NCBI RefSeq assembly: GCF_030272615.1
Contig: NC_081409.1
Location: forward strand, 18,664,260 to 18,728,259
Source of the DNA: Cryptomeria japonica
Taxonomy: Eukaryota > Streptophyta > Pinopsida > Cupressales > Cupressaceae
Length of the DNA: 64,000 nucleotides
Reading direction: 5' to 3'
Under the pieces are notes generated by a model. The model was not told the DNA's origin. It saw nothing but the letters and a program-made list of their open reading frames with translations, and ran no database searches. Below, piece by piece: positions 32,416-45,297 of the stretch. The translations under genes were made by a program, and so were the position numbers. Numbering within the stretch: the first letter of the stretch is position 1; each line of letters opens with the position of its first letter.

Positions 32416-32860
32416 TTTTGCTCCTACAGGCCAAAATAACAAGATTTTTCACATTTTAACACTTCACGAGGCGAAAACAAATCAATTCCAATGCCCAGGA
32501 TCAAACTTCAAAAAAGTCAAAATTTGGTCAAAATATTCAATCAGACAAAAATTCACATTGACGGTCATCATTTAGACAAGTTTAAGCTCTGCATGAATAT
32601 TCCAATTGAAAATTAGACCATTTTGGCGAATTTATTGCATTCAAAATTTTGCATTCTAGAAAAGAAGCTCAAAAAGCTCTCAAAAGCGACTGGATTTTGG
32701 CTTGAAAAGGCAATATTGAAAACCCTAAGGCTTGGCCCTAAATCCAGACAACTAACTAACTAACAAAACCCTAAAAACGAAAGCGAAAACGAACAAAAAA
32801 ACAAGCAAAAAAGAGGGGGTCCCCATTTGCGATGGGGCGATGTGTGAAATGGTCACAACA

Positions 32861-33792
32861 TCTGGCGACACCACTGAGAAATGTTGCAAAACATTTGGGA
32901 ATCAATCTTTCTAAAGGAAGACTCAGAAAACCTCCCTCAACAAATCCAGGAGTTAAGAAACACTTACAAGAAGAGACCATCATATTGAGACAAAGTATTA
33001 AGTCCACAGTTACCCATGTGTGTGCAAATGCGTTAATTCCCCTCAACAAGACAATCATGATCTCCAGGTTCCTCTGTGATAAGCTACATGGTTCGTCTAA
33101 ACTCCAAAAGCATCCTGGATAGAGCCTCGCTGCCAGTCAGACGTCCATAGTCCCGACGAGGTTATCGCCGCAAGCTCACGAACATTGCTCCATTGCCAGC
33201 CAGGCGTCTATAGCCCCGATGGAGTTATTCGTAAATTCCCTTTAGCCAATTTGATATTTCCTCTTAGCTCATTTCTTTTCTTTTGATTTTTTGATTTTTC
33301 TTTTTTTCATCTTTTCTTTTGATACTGCTTTTCAGTTCTGTCAATTCTTTGGCTCGTGAGTAATGAAACTCACTAGGGTTTGAGGATTGCGGTGGCGCTG
33401 AAGCTAGACTTTAGATTTTTCACTGATCACAGCTTCGCCTGTAAACCATAATGACTCGGAGATTATAAGTATATGAAATATAATAACTGGAGGACAAAAA
33501 TACGTGAGTTCAATAAGCTAATCTACTTCAATGCAAATATGTCCTGACTCAAAGCTTCATTAAAAGAAACTCCCTCAGTAATTCCAAAAGACCTCATGAT
33601 TTTTCAAATGCATCCAACAATCCAGCAGGAAGTCAGAGCGTAATATAACAAAACCACCCAATGTCAAATGGATACCCCTCAGGACAAAACAAACTAACCT
33701 AAAAGCAAAAGCACCTAAACTACAACAAAACGGAAACAGAAAACAACGAAAGCGAACTAAACTAACTATGTACAAGGGAAGGCCTTGGCATT
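32861..33792 (-). other. 3' untranslated interior of the giant element
   Basis: Between the pol stop and the 3' LTR. It includes a T-rich run (33270-33330) and a repeated phrase (GCCAGTCAGACGTCCATAG and GCCAGCCAGGCGTCTATAG, 33130-33220). The plus strand right after the LTR reads TCTGGCGACACCACTGAG, resembling a Tat-type primer-binding site in the wrong orientation. No clear polypurine tract abuts the LTR. Confidence 0.5.
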
Positions 33793-36700
33793 TTAGGATT
33801 GAAAATAATGTTTGAGATATCTCCCATTGACAGGCAACGGGATGTCCTCTCCAGTTAAAGTCTGCAATCTAAATGCGTTTTCTCCCAATATCTCTGAAAT
33901 TTGATAAGGACCTTTCCAAAGCTTATCAAACTTATCATGTTCTCCTCTTTTCTCATGAGCTTTGTCCCAATACAGGACGAGATCCGAAATTCGGAACGCC
34001 TTGACTCTTGCTTGTCGATCAAACCATCTCTTCACCACTCCTTGGTGTTTAGCAAAGTTATCCAGTGCTTGATCTCTTTTCTCTTCTAGGTTCATCAACT
34101 GTGTCAATCTGGCCTGCACTGCATCAGTGTCTTCCATGTACTCCTGAATGAATCTCAAGGTTGGAATCCTGAGTTGCATGGGGAAGACTGGGTCCTGACC
34201 ATAGACTAGAAAATAAGGCGAAATGCCTAATGCGTTCTTTGTTCTGATTCTGTCTGCCCATAAAGCAAATCTCAACTGGGTATGCCATTCTCTGGGGCTT
34301 CTCTCTATTAATTTCTTGATAACACTGAGCAAATTTTTGTTTGTAGATTCTGCTAATCCATTACCCTGAGGATAATAGTTTGATGAAAACTTGAGGGTTA
34401 TCCCGTACTCAAAAGCCCAATTTGAGAATCTCAATGATGTGAATGCCGATCCATTGTCGCAAACCAACGCATAGGGACATCCAAACCTCGTGATTATGTT
34501 CTCCTCTAGAAACTTGATTACAACTTCAGTAGAACAAACCTTAAGTGCCTGTGCCTCTGACCATCTGGTACAATAATCTGTAGCTGTAATGATGTACTTG
34601 TGTTGTGCTGAGGATGCGGGGTTGATAACACCAATAAAGTCCATTCCCCATTTCGCAAATGGTCTGGCTTCAATCACGGGATTCAGTGGCATGGCAGGAT
34701 TTCTCTCTCTTATAGCTGCGACTTGACATGTGTGGCAAGTCTTAATGTGATTGAATGTATCTTTAAAAAGCGTAGGCCAGTAATATCCTGCTCTTAGGAT
34801 CTGGTGAGCTGTGGCGAGGTTGGCTCCATGTCCGGTTCCAAACTTGGAATGGAAATGTTCAATTATCTGCTTTGCTTCGTCTTTGCCAACACACCTCAGG
34901 TATACTCCTTCATAATTTTTCCGGTATAGAACAGATCCTTGAAGCACGTAATGTTGACACTTTAACCTTAATGCTCTCTTTTGTGTAGGTGTCATCTGAG
35001 CAGGACATCTGTGATTAAGCAAATATGTCACAATGTCTTTGTACCATTCATCAGGTGTGACATCTTCTAATTCATAAATTTGTTGGACTAATCCTGGCCC
35101 ATCTATCGCTAATGTCTGTGCCAAAGCTTGTCCTCGGACAAGTTTCATGGGTTGTATCTCAATATCAAATTCTTGGATGATGGCGACCCACTTTCCTCTT
35201 CTCTCTCCTAATTCATTTTGCATGAGAAGAGTCTTGACTGCCGCATCAAGCACTATTGCATAAATCTTGGCTCTCAGGAGGTAATGTCTGAATTTTTTAA
35301 CTGCCTTTACTAATGCGTATGCTTGCTTTTCAACATTTGGATACCTCAATTCTGCATCTTTCAACGGGGTGCTCATGAAAGCAATGGGATTTTCATCCCT
35401 CTCTTCACTTCTTTGGGTGAGAATGGCGGCACAAGTGTATTCGGAAGCGAAGGAATATAAATAAAATGGTTTGAGATAATCAGGACTAATCAAAACTGGT
35501 GCTTCCATGATGGCGGCCTTTATTTCTTCAAATGCTCTTCTGGCTTGTGGAGTCCACTCGACCTTTGCATCTTTCTTTAACATTTCATTCAATGGTCTGA
35601 CAATCTCGGCAAATCCGGTAATGAATTTTCGGACGAAGTTGATTTTGCCAAAAAATGATTTGAGCTCTTTCTTACTTGCTGGCAAATTGATAGTAGATAT
35701 GGCCTTCACCCTTTCAGGATCAATAGATATTCCTTTCTCTGAAATGACATGTCCTAAAAGCTTTCCTTCTGTGACTCCAAATATGCATTTCTTTGGATTA
35801 AGGGAGACACCGTATCTTCTACATCTTTGGAAGACTCTTCTCAAATCGTCCACATGATCTTCTCTCTGTCTAGAGAAAACTGTGATATCATCCATATATA
35901 TAATAATGCTTTTACCAATTAAATCTCTGAAAGCGATATCCATAGCTCTCTGGAATGTGGCTCCGGCGTTTATGAGTCCAAAAGGCATTCTCTTATAGGC
36001 AAATGTTCCCCATTTGGTGGTGAAAGCAGTCTTTATTCGATCTTCAGGTTCGACTAGGACTTGATTGTATCCTGAATATCCGTCTAGAAAGGACATCATC
36101 TGTGATCCATTGACGATCTGCAGTACTTCATCTAATGATGGGAGCGGATAGTTATCTTTCTCTGATGCTCTGTTGAGATTTCTAAAATCAACACACAATC
36201 TGATCTCTCCATTTTTCTTTCTAACAGGTACCAGGTTGGCGACCCACGTCGAGTGTCTTACTGGGAAGATGATTTTAGCAGTGAGTAACTTCTTCACTTC
36301 TTGGTATATCAGCGGTTCTAACAAAGGATTGACGGGTCTCTGTCTTTGCCTGAACGGTTTGCTTCCTGGCTTCAACGGGATTGTGTGAGTGATAATCGCA
36401 GTGTCGTAGGTCTTGAGATCTTCATAGCTCCATGCAATGACATCTGGGAAGTCCCTCATGTTCTTTAGGATTCCATCCTTTTCAATTGCTGTGCAAGACT
36501 TTCCAATGAAAACATTCTTAACTTGTGTCTCGTCACCTAGATTGATCGCGTCACACATATTGCCTTCTACACTGTGATTCTTCTTTTCCTTCAACTTGTC
36601 AGGATCAAAAATCCTTTCTAATTCGACCATTCCTTTCGGAATAGTGTTTGTTTTTAAGTTCAGGACTCCTTCGGCATCGAACTCAGCTTCACCCACTTCA

Positions 36701-39700
36701 TCTTCATCTATGATCTGTGTTAAGAAGACGTCCGTTCTGGTTAGGAAGTCTAGAATGTGCTTGTCATCTTCGAAAACCTGGAAATTGGTGATGTTATCTG
36801 GGACTGAAGGAACTGATATCAACTCGATGGTAAACTTCTTTAATCCTTCCATTGCTAATGGAATCAATGAGCTCGCGGCCTGTGCAAGTGAATTGGCCAC
36901 TTGATTCTGATGTCTATAAATTGAATTGATATTGAAAGCATCAAAACTTTCAATCAGATCCCAGACTCGATTTCTATACTTAGTTAGCCTTTTGTCATGG
37001 CAGACATATTGCTTCCTGATTTGTCTTATTGCGATTTCTGAGTCTCCGTATACTTGCAATATCTTTGCCCCCTTTTGGATGGCTAACAGTAATCCATGAA
37101 CCAAAGATTCATACTCTGCTACGTTGTTGGTGCAAGGGAACTGCAATCTGTGAGCGGCAAGGTATGTTTCTCCTTTTGGACTAATTAATTCATATCCAGC
37201 TCCGGATCCTTGTTTGGACTTAGATCCGTCGAACCTTAGTGTCCATATTTGATTTTCTTGATTGTCCGTTTCTGGACTTTCATGACTTTCATTTGTTGTA
37301 TCGGACGAAACTTCATCTTCCACAGAACTTTCGGTGTCTGTAGGGCTTTCATTCTCTGAATCTTGAGTTTCTTCTATAATTGGTGTCTGTGGGACCCTTT
37401 TGTATACTTGTTCCAATGCGGTCTGGCATAAAGCACAAGATAATTCTGAGTGGACGGCATTGTGGATTCTACACCAATTCGGAAGAAGCAGATCTCGGAC
37501 GGATGCTATATTGCCAAGTTGTACACTTTGCTGGATGTTTCTTTGTACAAACCTTCTGAAGTTTTCAAACATCCCTTCGTCCTCTTGGTCGGATCCTTGA
37601 TCGCTTTCAATGACGATCTCGGTTGACTCCATGACCTCTTGTTGGGTATTTTCATCTCGTATATCTTGTATCATTAAGATCTCCTCTACTTTTGGTTTAT
37701 ATGTTCCTAGGTCGGACTCTAAAAATAGGACTTCATTGTCCTCTCCATATTCAGTTATCATCAATCTCAACCTTGGGGTGCTATCAATTTTAATCTGGTT
37801 CGGGACTCCTCTCCATGGTAGCCACATGTGTGCGAAATCGGTTGATACATACCCATTCAATTTTCGGGACCAATCTCGACTCAGGAGCATTCCATATGAA
37901 TCTGGAATATCCACTACTGATATATCTATAAAATTCTGGACTCTTGGGTCTGCGGCCAATTGCATGTGAATGTTGTTCAATTCTCCCATGACTGGAACTT
38001 CTGTCTTGTCAAGCTGAGTGACTTTTCTTTTGGTAGGTGCGGGAGTTATTCCCAGTCTTTGACAAACGGCTAAGGGCATGACATTGCTTGAGGCTCCGGA
38101 ATCATAAAGGCAATTGTGTAATAATTTTCCAAATATTCTGACTGATAGTAGGAACGGGGCCGGTTCGTCCTTTCCTTGAGAAGGCACTGAATTTTCTTCA
38201 CTTGGTTCTTGATGTTTAATTTGATTGATCTTTGAGTGATCTTCCTTCGCTGGGCTCTCCTCTTTTGAGTGACTGGCTTGGTTTGCAGATTTTCCTTTTT
38301 TAACCACATCTTTCTTGATTGTAACTTCCTTTTCGGGAAGAATCAAGTTAGTAGTGAGGTTCTCTTTGACTGTAGGCTGAGCTTTCTTGGTTTCGCCTCT
38401 TTTGAGTAATATTTTTCCTTCTAACATATCTTCTTTTTTAGCTGGGAAGGTTATAGTTTGAACCATGCACTCATTTTGCTCGGGTTGTTCTTGAGAATCG
38501 GCTTCCTCTTGAGTCACATTGATAGTGGCTTGAACATTTGACCTTGTTGCACTAGGTTCACTTAAACTATTGATTACTGCCTCTTTAATTTCAGACACTT
38601 TGAGCAACTCATAGAGTGGTAAACTCACCTTGACTTTCTTGAGTTCATCCAATACCAAGGCGGCCAATCTTTTCATTTCATTTCCCATGGGAGGTGAAAT
38701 ATTTCTTTGTCTGTATTCTTGAGTGTTTTGTGGATATTCAGGGACGTTACTAGCTTGGGGATCCGGCGGAGTCGAAAAATTGTTTGGAGGAATCGATGTT
38801 GTTAATGGTTCGGGATTTCTCTGATTCCTGTGATAAACTCTTTGGTTTGCACCTCCTGACGATTGGTGGAACACTTCCTTGATTCCTTCTACTAAAACAC
38901 TGTCGTTCAATGGTGGGAAATAGTATTCTGAATCCTCTACAGGTCCATTTGCAGATGCTGGCGGAAACTGAGATCCTGGTGGCACCATTGGTCCATTGGC
39001 CGATTCTGGAGGAAATCTCCCATTTTGTACTGGACTAATTTCTTCTTGTGAATATCTGCAGGTTTCAATGATCATGGCTTGACCATACTGCGTGGTTGGA
39101 ACAATTTCGTACCCTGTGGTGGGAGGATTTTCAGGTGGATTGGTGGTACGCATCTCTTGTTGGAAAATATCGGCCGCAATTTTAAACTCAGGACATTGCA
39201 ACTCGGAATGTTGGTTCGTGTTGTGGAGTCTGCACCAACTAGACAAGGCTGCTTCGGCTAAAAACACTTTGCTCGAAGAGGGGTTCTCTTGACTTTGCGC
39301 GTTTGGTGGATTGTCCAAGGGCGTCACCACATTTCCATTGTTTGGAGCCGTGTTCCATGGTCTTCTTTGGAAACCTTGATTGTTATTTCCTTGATAATTG
39401 TTTCTGAATCCTTGATTATTATTGCCTTGGAAATTCTGGTTGTTCGCGTGTTGGCCGTGGTTGGCCCTCTGCATGCTCTGGAGTTGATTATTCTGGTTCC
39501 TCAGGTGGGTGACCTCAGTTGATAACTTCTTGACTTGCTCAATCAGCTCTTTCATTTCATCTTTCTCTTCTTGTGTCCTTGACGAATTTGTAGCATTTTG
39601 CAGGTACACAGGTTGAGCGGGTGGGGCTTGAGAAATTGGAGCTCCTGGGTGAAGGACCAACTGATTCGCTGGCTGTACGTTGGGATATGTCGCTTGCGGA

Positions 39701-40938
39701 ATTGGATTCATGACTGGAGTTTGGTTGGCTAAAGCCGTGCTAACTGCTTGCATCTGGTTAGGTGCTGCGACGGATCCCATGTGTAGTAGTGGTCCAGTGA
39801 TGTTTTGTCCCATGTGCTTACTCACTTCAATGGCTCTAGTATAGGCCGCATTTAGATCATTCGGAGTTGGATGTGTCCTTACGAACATGGCCGTGAGATG
39901 ATCTAAGGCTCCATAGTAAATTTCCCTTGGATCTGCAATAAGATAAGGAGGACGTAGCATTGTGTATGCTCGGTGAAATCTGTCGTTGAAGGAAGTAATA
40001 GGTTCATGCTCTCTCCTTCGAACCTCAACAAACTGTCTATATAACTCCGCTGGTGTAGTTGGGATGCCAAATTTAGCAATGAATGCATCTTTCATCGCGT
40101 CCCAAGTCCTGATGGACCCTGTAGGCAAATGAATAAACCAAAAGTATGCCTCTTCTCCCAATGAGTAGGGAAAAAGCCTACATGCCACATCTCCATATTC
40201 AATTTGTCTGTTACGAAGAAGGTCCTCGAACATCTTGATGTGATCTTCTGCCGTGCGATGGAAATCACTAACATTGAACTTGGAACAAAAGTGTTCTGGA
40301 TTCTTCGGCATATCATGATAAACTGCAAATTCCAACGGTGATGGATTGTTGACTAGCCACGTCGCACCATTGAGTACATGAGGAGGAGGAGGTGGTGGTG
40401 GAGCACGATGAGCCATTGTATTCCTTGAACTTGAACTTGATGAACTAGGTTGGCTCTTTGTTTGTGAAATTGCTTGGATACTAGATTGGATCGCCGCTTG
40501 GACTTGTTCTTGGAGAACTTGTGATGACTCAGGAGATCCTTCCAATCTTAGTTCGAACTCTTTGGGGGTGTCCTCTCTCTTAACTCGCTTTGCTTTGGAA
40601 GTAAACTGAAGTTCACTTAGATCTTTGATGCCTGGTGTGGACCTCAACAACCTTTGATGTTTCTCGGGCGAGAATGAACCAATGCGATCCAGCGTGAAGT
40701 CTTGCAAGGATTATTGTACGTTCCTTTGATTGCGAAGATTCCTAGCTATGACCCTTTGATGTTCTTCGGCTATGTCTTCCTCTTGCTCTAAGATGATTCT
40801 GACTCTGTTATATTCGACTTGGCTTCTCCTTGCGTTCCAAGCTACTTGATTCAATTGGGAAATGATGTCTTCTTGGGTATTGCCTACTTGCAAATTGGGT
40901 TGCACCACTTGATTCAGTCCTTCATTCGGCAACACCAT
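33793..40938 (-). CDS. Gag-Pol polyprotein of the giant Ty3/gypsy element (one in-frame TAA)
   Basis: The frame opens at an ATG at 40938 (MVLPNEGLNQ), meets TAA at 40711-40713 after 75 codons and stays open for 2,304 more codons. Numbering from 40707: Gag core ~140-290; knuckle CRLHNTNQHSELQC ~490; protease CLYDSGASSNV with Asp ~869; second knuckle-like CRIHNAVHSELSC ~1078; extra RNase H with RFDGSKS (Asp ~1160), NNVAEYESL and VYGDSEIA; RT with YMDD ~1604; degenerate Ty3 RNase H ~1750 (SFASEY where DAS is usual); integrase HHCC (H, H, CHTC ~1990) and core D2023, D2084, E2120 with perfect D-D-35-E spacing. RT and integrase look functional. The last acidic residue of the extra RNase H is Asn (VANSLA). 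Confidence 0.93.
40711..40713 (-). other. In-frame TAA within gag
   Basis: Context CAA TAA TCC TTG CAA GAC. The reading frame is the same on both sides and both sides look coding. It could be a single mutation or a readthrough point. Confidence 0.85.
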
Positions 40939-41039
40939 CGTACTTCATGATCATGTTTGTTTGCAATATTTTTCTCTTTTCAAAATCTTCGGACTTCGAA
41001 CTCTGAAACGGAAGAGAGCCCTCCTTCTAGCGCCAATTC
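40939..41039 (-). promoter_or_regulatory. Leader with putative primer-binding site (41018-41036)
   Basis: In coding orientation the 5' LTR ends ACA, followed by GAA and then TTGGCGCTAGAAGGAGGG. Only the first six bases (TGGCGC) match the tRNA-Asp-type site I know, so the primer is uncertain. The leader to the gag ATG is only about 100 bp. Confidence 0.45.
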
Positions 41040-42075
41040 TGTTGACGTGTATTTTGTACACGATCATACACAGAATAAAATACCATTAGGCATCTTATCC
41101 TCTCTTGAGAAAATAGTCTCTAACTGCTGAAGATCTGCAAAAAGGATCAGTTAGGTGGACTCCAAGGTTCTTTTAGTGGGGTCTCCACGTGTGGACAAGC
41201 TTTTTTAGTGGTATGATGTGATTTGCTGTTTCCTTCAAGGCTTCTTACGGATTCAATAGTTCGAAGGTTTTACTAATCTAAAAGGAACTTTCAAAAAAAA
41301 AAGGAAAAAGGATAGGGTTTGAGTAAATCTAATCTAGTCTAATCCTATGAACGACTTAGCATGAATGAGATTTGGCAAGACTCAACCAATTTCAATTTTG
41401 CCATAAGATAACAACTCAACTGAAATTAGTGCGATCTTCTAAGGTAATAATGGTGTTCAATGCATCAAAGATCAAGGACACTACTACGAAGGTACATATC
41501 CTAGATGCGAAAATGCTTGAAGGTTAAGGACTCAAAATGTTTTCCAGTCGACCACGCAAGGCGTTCCTACAATCAACAAGAAGCTAGTGGTTTGGATTGC
41601 GAATCCTACCAAATATCAAATCTCACACTTAGTCTTTCTAATTAACAAACTACTTTGATTGAGCGTGATTCAAGTACATCCAACAACCATGAAGATAACT
41701 CAAGAAACTTGCAACAAAACACCATAACTTCAATATTTTATTGATTTCCAAGTCATCATATACAACAATTGCTTGAACTTCTCTCTTCAAGACTCAATCT
41801 TGCTACAACATAAAAATTGCTTACAACTCTATTCTCTATTTCTCTATTGACTATTCTGTTATTAATGAAATGAAAAATGGGGGTATAAATAGCATCCCCA
41901 GTTACAATGAAAGGTCCAGATTGAAAGTAAATCAATGGACAAGATCATGACACCTAAACCCTAATTAGGGTTTGTTACAAATGACCTCCTTTTTACTGAA
42001 CAACATTAAATACATAGCCAAATATTAAATTTGGCACAAAAATCTAGGAGGTATCAGCCAATGAGACTTAAGATG

Positions 42076-45000
42076 TCACGTCATCTGTAACAACCTTTCA
42101 TCTAGAATCTTATTCCCCTTCCAATTCTCTTTCTTAGCATATGCAATGAATTTTGTCACAATTCCTTCGATTTCTGTGCTTGGAATCTCGGGAAGATTCT
42201 TGATACTCTCTTCTAAGTGGATAACCTGATCAAATGCATCTAGAAGAGCTGTGTCCCAAGTAGGTTCAATTTCCTTAGTTCTATCAATTAGGAGCATGGT
42301 GGCATACATCTGATCATACTGCTCATCTGTAACATCTGCGTCCTTGCGAAAGATGATCTTGATTCTATCTTCAAATTCTTGTAAATCCACATCTGTCTCG
42401 ACCTCGATCCTTCTGCCAAGAATGGTACGAAGTACCTCAAATACTCTGTCCTGGATCGGATTGATCACCTCCTCAACTTGACCACATCTAATACTGATGT
42501 CCTCAAAGAGAACACTCTTTATATGGAGTAAGGTTGACCACTGAAACAAACTGTGAGAATCGCCCTCCAAGATCTTCTCTTGTGCTAAAATTCTTCTGGA
42601 TGTATGTCTTATAACTTTCAAGACAGGAATGACAACGTCCTTGGTATGGGCAAATGCAGCTACTGTTGCCATCAATCTGTGGATTATCTCAAGAACTTGG
42701 ATAGCCTGGTGGGTGATCTTCGACATCCTTGTAATAAACTCAATGGCCACCGTGTGAGATCTATCCATCCAATTACATGTACGCTGGACCATATTCCTGA
42801 ATCTTTCCGCTTCATTGATTGATTGAAGGGGCAATGCCTGCAATGGTGATCTAACTGGATCCTGACGTCCCAAAGGTTCATTGATGTGACTGAAATATGT
42901 TCTCCATGCACCGACCTCTTTCTCAAGCTTTCTATTTTTTTCTACTTCTTCTCTGAACTTGTCCTTCAATGCCTCAAATGTGTCGGTGGCATCATCTAAA
43001 GTCTGCTCTGCTGTGGATGGCCCTAACTCAATAGTCTGTATATGATAGTCCTCTGCTAGGATCTCACCCTCATATTTGTCTGCTGCCGGTGTAGCTATCT
43101 GCAGTTTTCTGGATCCAGTCTCATCTCGAATCATCTTGGACATCTTTGTAGCCTTCTTCTTCTCTGTTGTCATATGTGAACGTCCAACAAGGCTCTCTAG
43201 ATCGATTGCACTGTCCTCGTCCTCCATTACGATCACCTTAGTCAATCTTTCCTTCAACCAATCTGGGATATTTGATCTTGTCTCTTGAACTTGAATTTCT
43301 TTGTGTACTACTTCTTCTTGTCTGGGAGGAGATGTTACTTCATTATCTTCTTCTAAATCATAGTCTTGGAGAGATCCATCGGATGAAACATGCTGTGCCT
43401 GTTCTTCCTCCTGCCTGTCATTCTGTACCATCGATTCCATGGATTCTTCCACTCGAACTGTTCTATCTTCTGGCCTGGAAGAAGTACCTAGTGTTTGATC
43501 TTTGTTAGCACCTTGCTTTTTCTTGGAAGGCTCTTTCTTTTCTGATCTTTCCTTTCTCTTTGAACCTCTCGAATGGAGATTGCCCTCACTGGCACATCGA
43601 AGGTTACCTTCACCTGAATTCCTAGGATTAGGATTGCCTTCACTAACACTGGCTCCACCTTCAGCTGGTTTCTCTTCCAAAGTAAAAGACATGGCTATGC
43701 CTTGTTCTCTCAACTTCTGGTGCTGAACATCTACCCATCTGCGAGTACAAGACAAGACGGGTGCCATCAATTCATCTAAATCCACGGCCTCGGGCTCATT
43801 CCAATTCAAACTTATTGTTTTGCTTTCTCTATCATATGAAGATTGGATGTGCCTGCCGTTGTCCTGAGCTTGGTCGGCTACTCTGTAAATCTTACATTTC
43901 CTGATGAAATCCAGAGGCAATCTAGAATGTATCTTTCGTTTCACTTCGAGATCATCTAGGAGATTCATCATAAAATCTTCAATCTGGTACTCATGTCTAA
44001 ATCTTCTACCGACTGTCTCCTCTAAATGTCCATGAGGATCAAAACTATTCCTCCAAGCAAAAGATGAAAAAGGATACAAGGCTAACTCCCTCTCTGCATC
44101 ATCCATGGCTGAGACATTGGGACATACCTCAACTGAATTACTCAAAATAATAGGTACCTGAACTCCATTCTGATGTCTGTGTCTGAATGCCTTCACATAT
44201 GCTGCCAACTGCCTTGTTACTTCAAGTAACACAATCCTGACTGTCGGGTATCTTGGCAACATATATGGAGGTAAAGGACATCCATACACTCTAATGTAAG
44301 TGAACTTAGGAAACTGAATGAACCAAGCACCGTACCTCTTGATTAATTCCTGGGCATCTTGAGATAATCTGTTGTGAATCCCTCCTTGCAACGTCCTTGT
44401 GATGTTCATCGTGAAAGTATCATTGATTAACTTGTAGTTCTTCCCTGGTGGATGATGCAAGTAGGTATAGGATTCACAAACTCTGACCTCGCCGGGTCCT
44501 CTTCCAATCACTCCTCTGTGAGGTAGTCCTGCGTACTCAACGCTCCTGATTAAGGCATAAATGACGTATGAACTCATGTGGAAGGACTTAGTAGCCCTGA
44601 GTCTTCTCAACTGTACGTCTAAGCAATGGCTAATTATCCTAGCCCAATGTATTGTACCCTTCCCTTGAACAATCACCTGGATGAAATAAAACATCCATTT
44701 CTCAAAATAGAAGGCATGAGGTGCTCCTGTAACTCTGTTGAGCATGGTAATCAAATCTCTGTACTCTTCTTGGAAATCGATCCGGTGTGGTGTGTTCGGT
44801 ACTTTGCTCAGACGGGGACGACTCTTGAGTAGCCAGTTCTTGTTGATTATGCTTAGACAAGCATCTGGATCATCATCGTACACTGATCTGGCTCCTTCAA
44901 TGCTCTTGTATATCATGTCCCTGTGCTCTGGAAGATGGAAGGCTTCACTTATGGCCTCCTCTGAAAGGTACGCCAAAATGTTTCCCTCATTGGACACAAT

Positions 45001-45297
45001 TGTCCTGGACTGTGGATTGTAATGACGGGCACACTCGATCATCAACTCGTGACACTGAATGGCTGGAGGAAAACCGGCCGCCTTAATGATGCCACTTTCT
45101 ATTATTCTCCGGGCGACAGGTGATGGCTTGCCGATGTAAGGGACCTCTCGGAACTTCTTCGTGCTAAAGTTCCCCAAGTTTGTATCTCCAATGTTGCTCC
45201 ACTTGGACACGATCTTGGTCTCCACTTCTTCAGTCTTCTGATCTTCTTTCATGAGAGCCGAGCGACTGGTGGATGCTCCTGCCTTTGGGGTCGCCAT
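42076..45297 (-). CDS. LTR-encoded ~1,074-residue protein, copy in the 5' LTR
   Basis: Same protein as in the 3' LTR with two visible substitutions: Lys to Arg in CKIYRVADQ and Leu to Ile in TKEIEPTW. The identical start choice (MATPKAGAST) applies. Two intact copies per insertion mean either LTR could express it, including from a solo LTR after recombination. Function unknown. The helical N-terminal region, basic/acidic middle and coiled coil suggest a structural or nucleic-acid-associated role rather than an enzyme; that is inference. Confidence 0.85.
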   Translation of the reverse strand: MATPKAGASTSRSALMKEDQKTEEVETKIVSKWSNIGDTNLGNFSTKKFREVPYIGKPSPVARRIIESGIIKAAGFPPAIQCHELMIECARHYNPQSRTIVSNEGNILAYLSEEAISEAFHLPEHRDMIYKSIEGARSVYDDDPDACLSIINKNWLLKSRPRLSKVPNTPHRIDFQEEYRDLITMLNRVTGAPHAFYFEKWMFYFIQVIVQGKGTIHWARIISHCLDVQLRRLRATKSFHMSSYVIYALIRSVEYAGLPHRGVIGRGPGEVRVCESYTYLHHPPGKNYKLINDTFTMNITRTLQGGIHNRLSQDAQELIKRYGAWFIQFPKFTYIRVYGCPLPPYMLPRYPTVRIVLLEVTRQLAAYVKAFRHRHQNGVQVPIILSNSVEVCPNVSAMDDAERELALYPFSSFAWRNSFDPHGHLEETVGRRFRHEYQIEDFMMNLLDDLEVKRKIHSRLPLDFIRKCKIYRVADQAQDNGRHIQSSYDRESKTISLNWNEPEAVDLDELMAPVLSCTRRWVDVQHQKLREQGIAMSFTLEEKPAEGGASVSEGNPNPRNSGEGNLRCASEGNLHSRGSKRKERSEKKEPSKKKQGANKDQTLGTSSRPEDRTVRVEESMESMVQNDRQEEEQAQHVSSDGSLQDYDLEEDNEVTSPPRQEEVVHKEIQVQETRSNIPDWLKERLTKVIVMEDEDSAIDLESLVGRSHMTTEKKKATKMSKMIRDETGSRKLQIATPAADKYEGEILAEDYHIQTIELGPSTAEQTLDDATDTFEALKDKFREEVEKNRKLEKEVGAWRTYFSHINEPLGRQDPVRSPLQALPLQSINEAERFRNMVQRTCNWMDRSHTVAIEFITRMSKITHQAIQVLEIIHRLMATVAAFAHTKDVVIPVLKVIRHTSRRILAQEKILEGDSHSLFQWSTLLHIKSVLFEDISIRCGQVEEVINPIQDRVFEVLRTILGRRIEVETDVDLQEFEDRIKIIFRKDADVTDEQYDQMYATMLLIDRTKEIEPTWDTALLDAFDQVIHLEESIKNLPEIPSTEIEGIVTKFIAYAKKENWKGNKILDERLLQMT

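Larger units (their letters stand above)
25256..32860 (-). repeat. 3' LTR of the giant element
   Basis: In element orientation the order is hairpin array (32415 down to 30479), upstream TATA (30134-30143), leader, ~1.1 kaa ORF (29513 down to 26292), second TATA-like box (26100-26107), and about 840 bp to the end. The terminal ~700 bp before TGTTGACG is ordinary low-complexity leader sequence. Confidence 0.93.
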
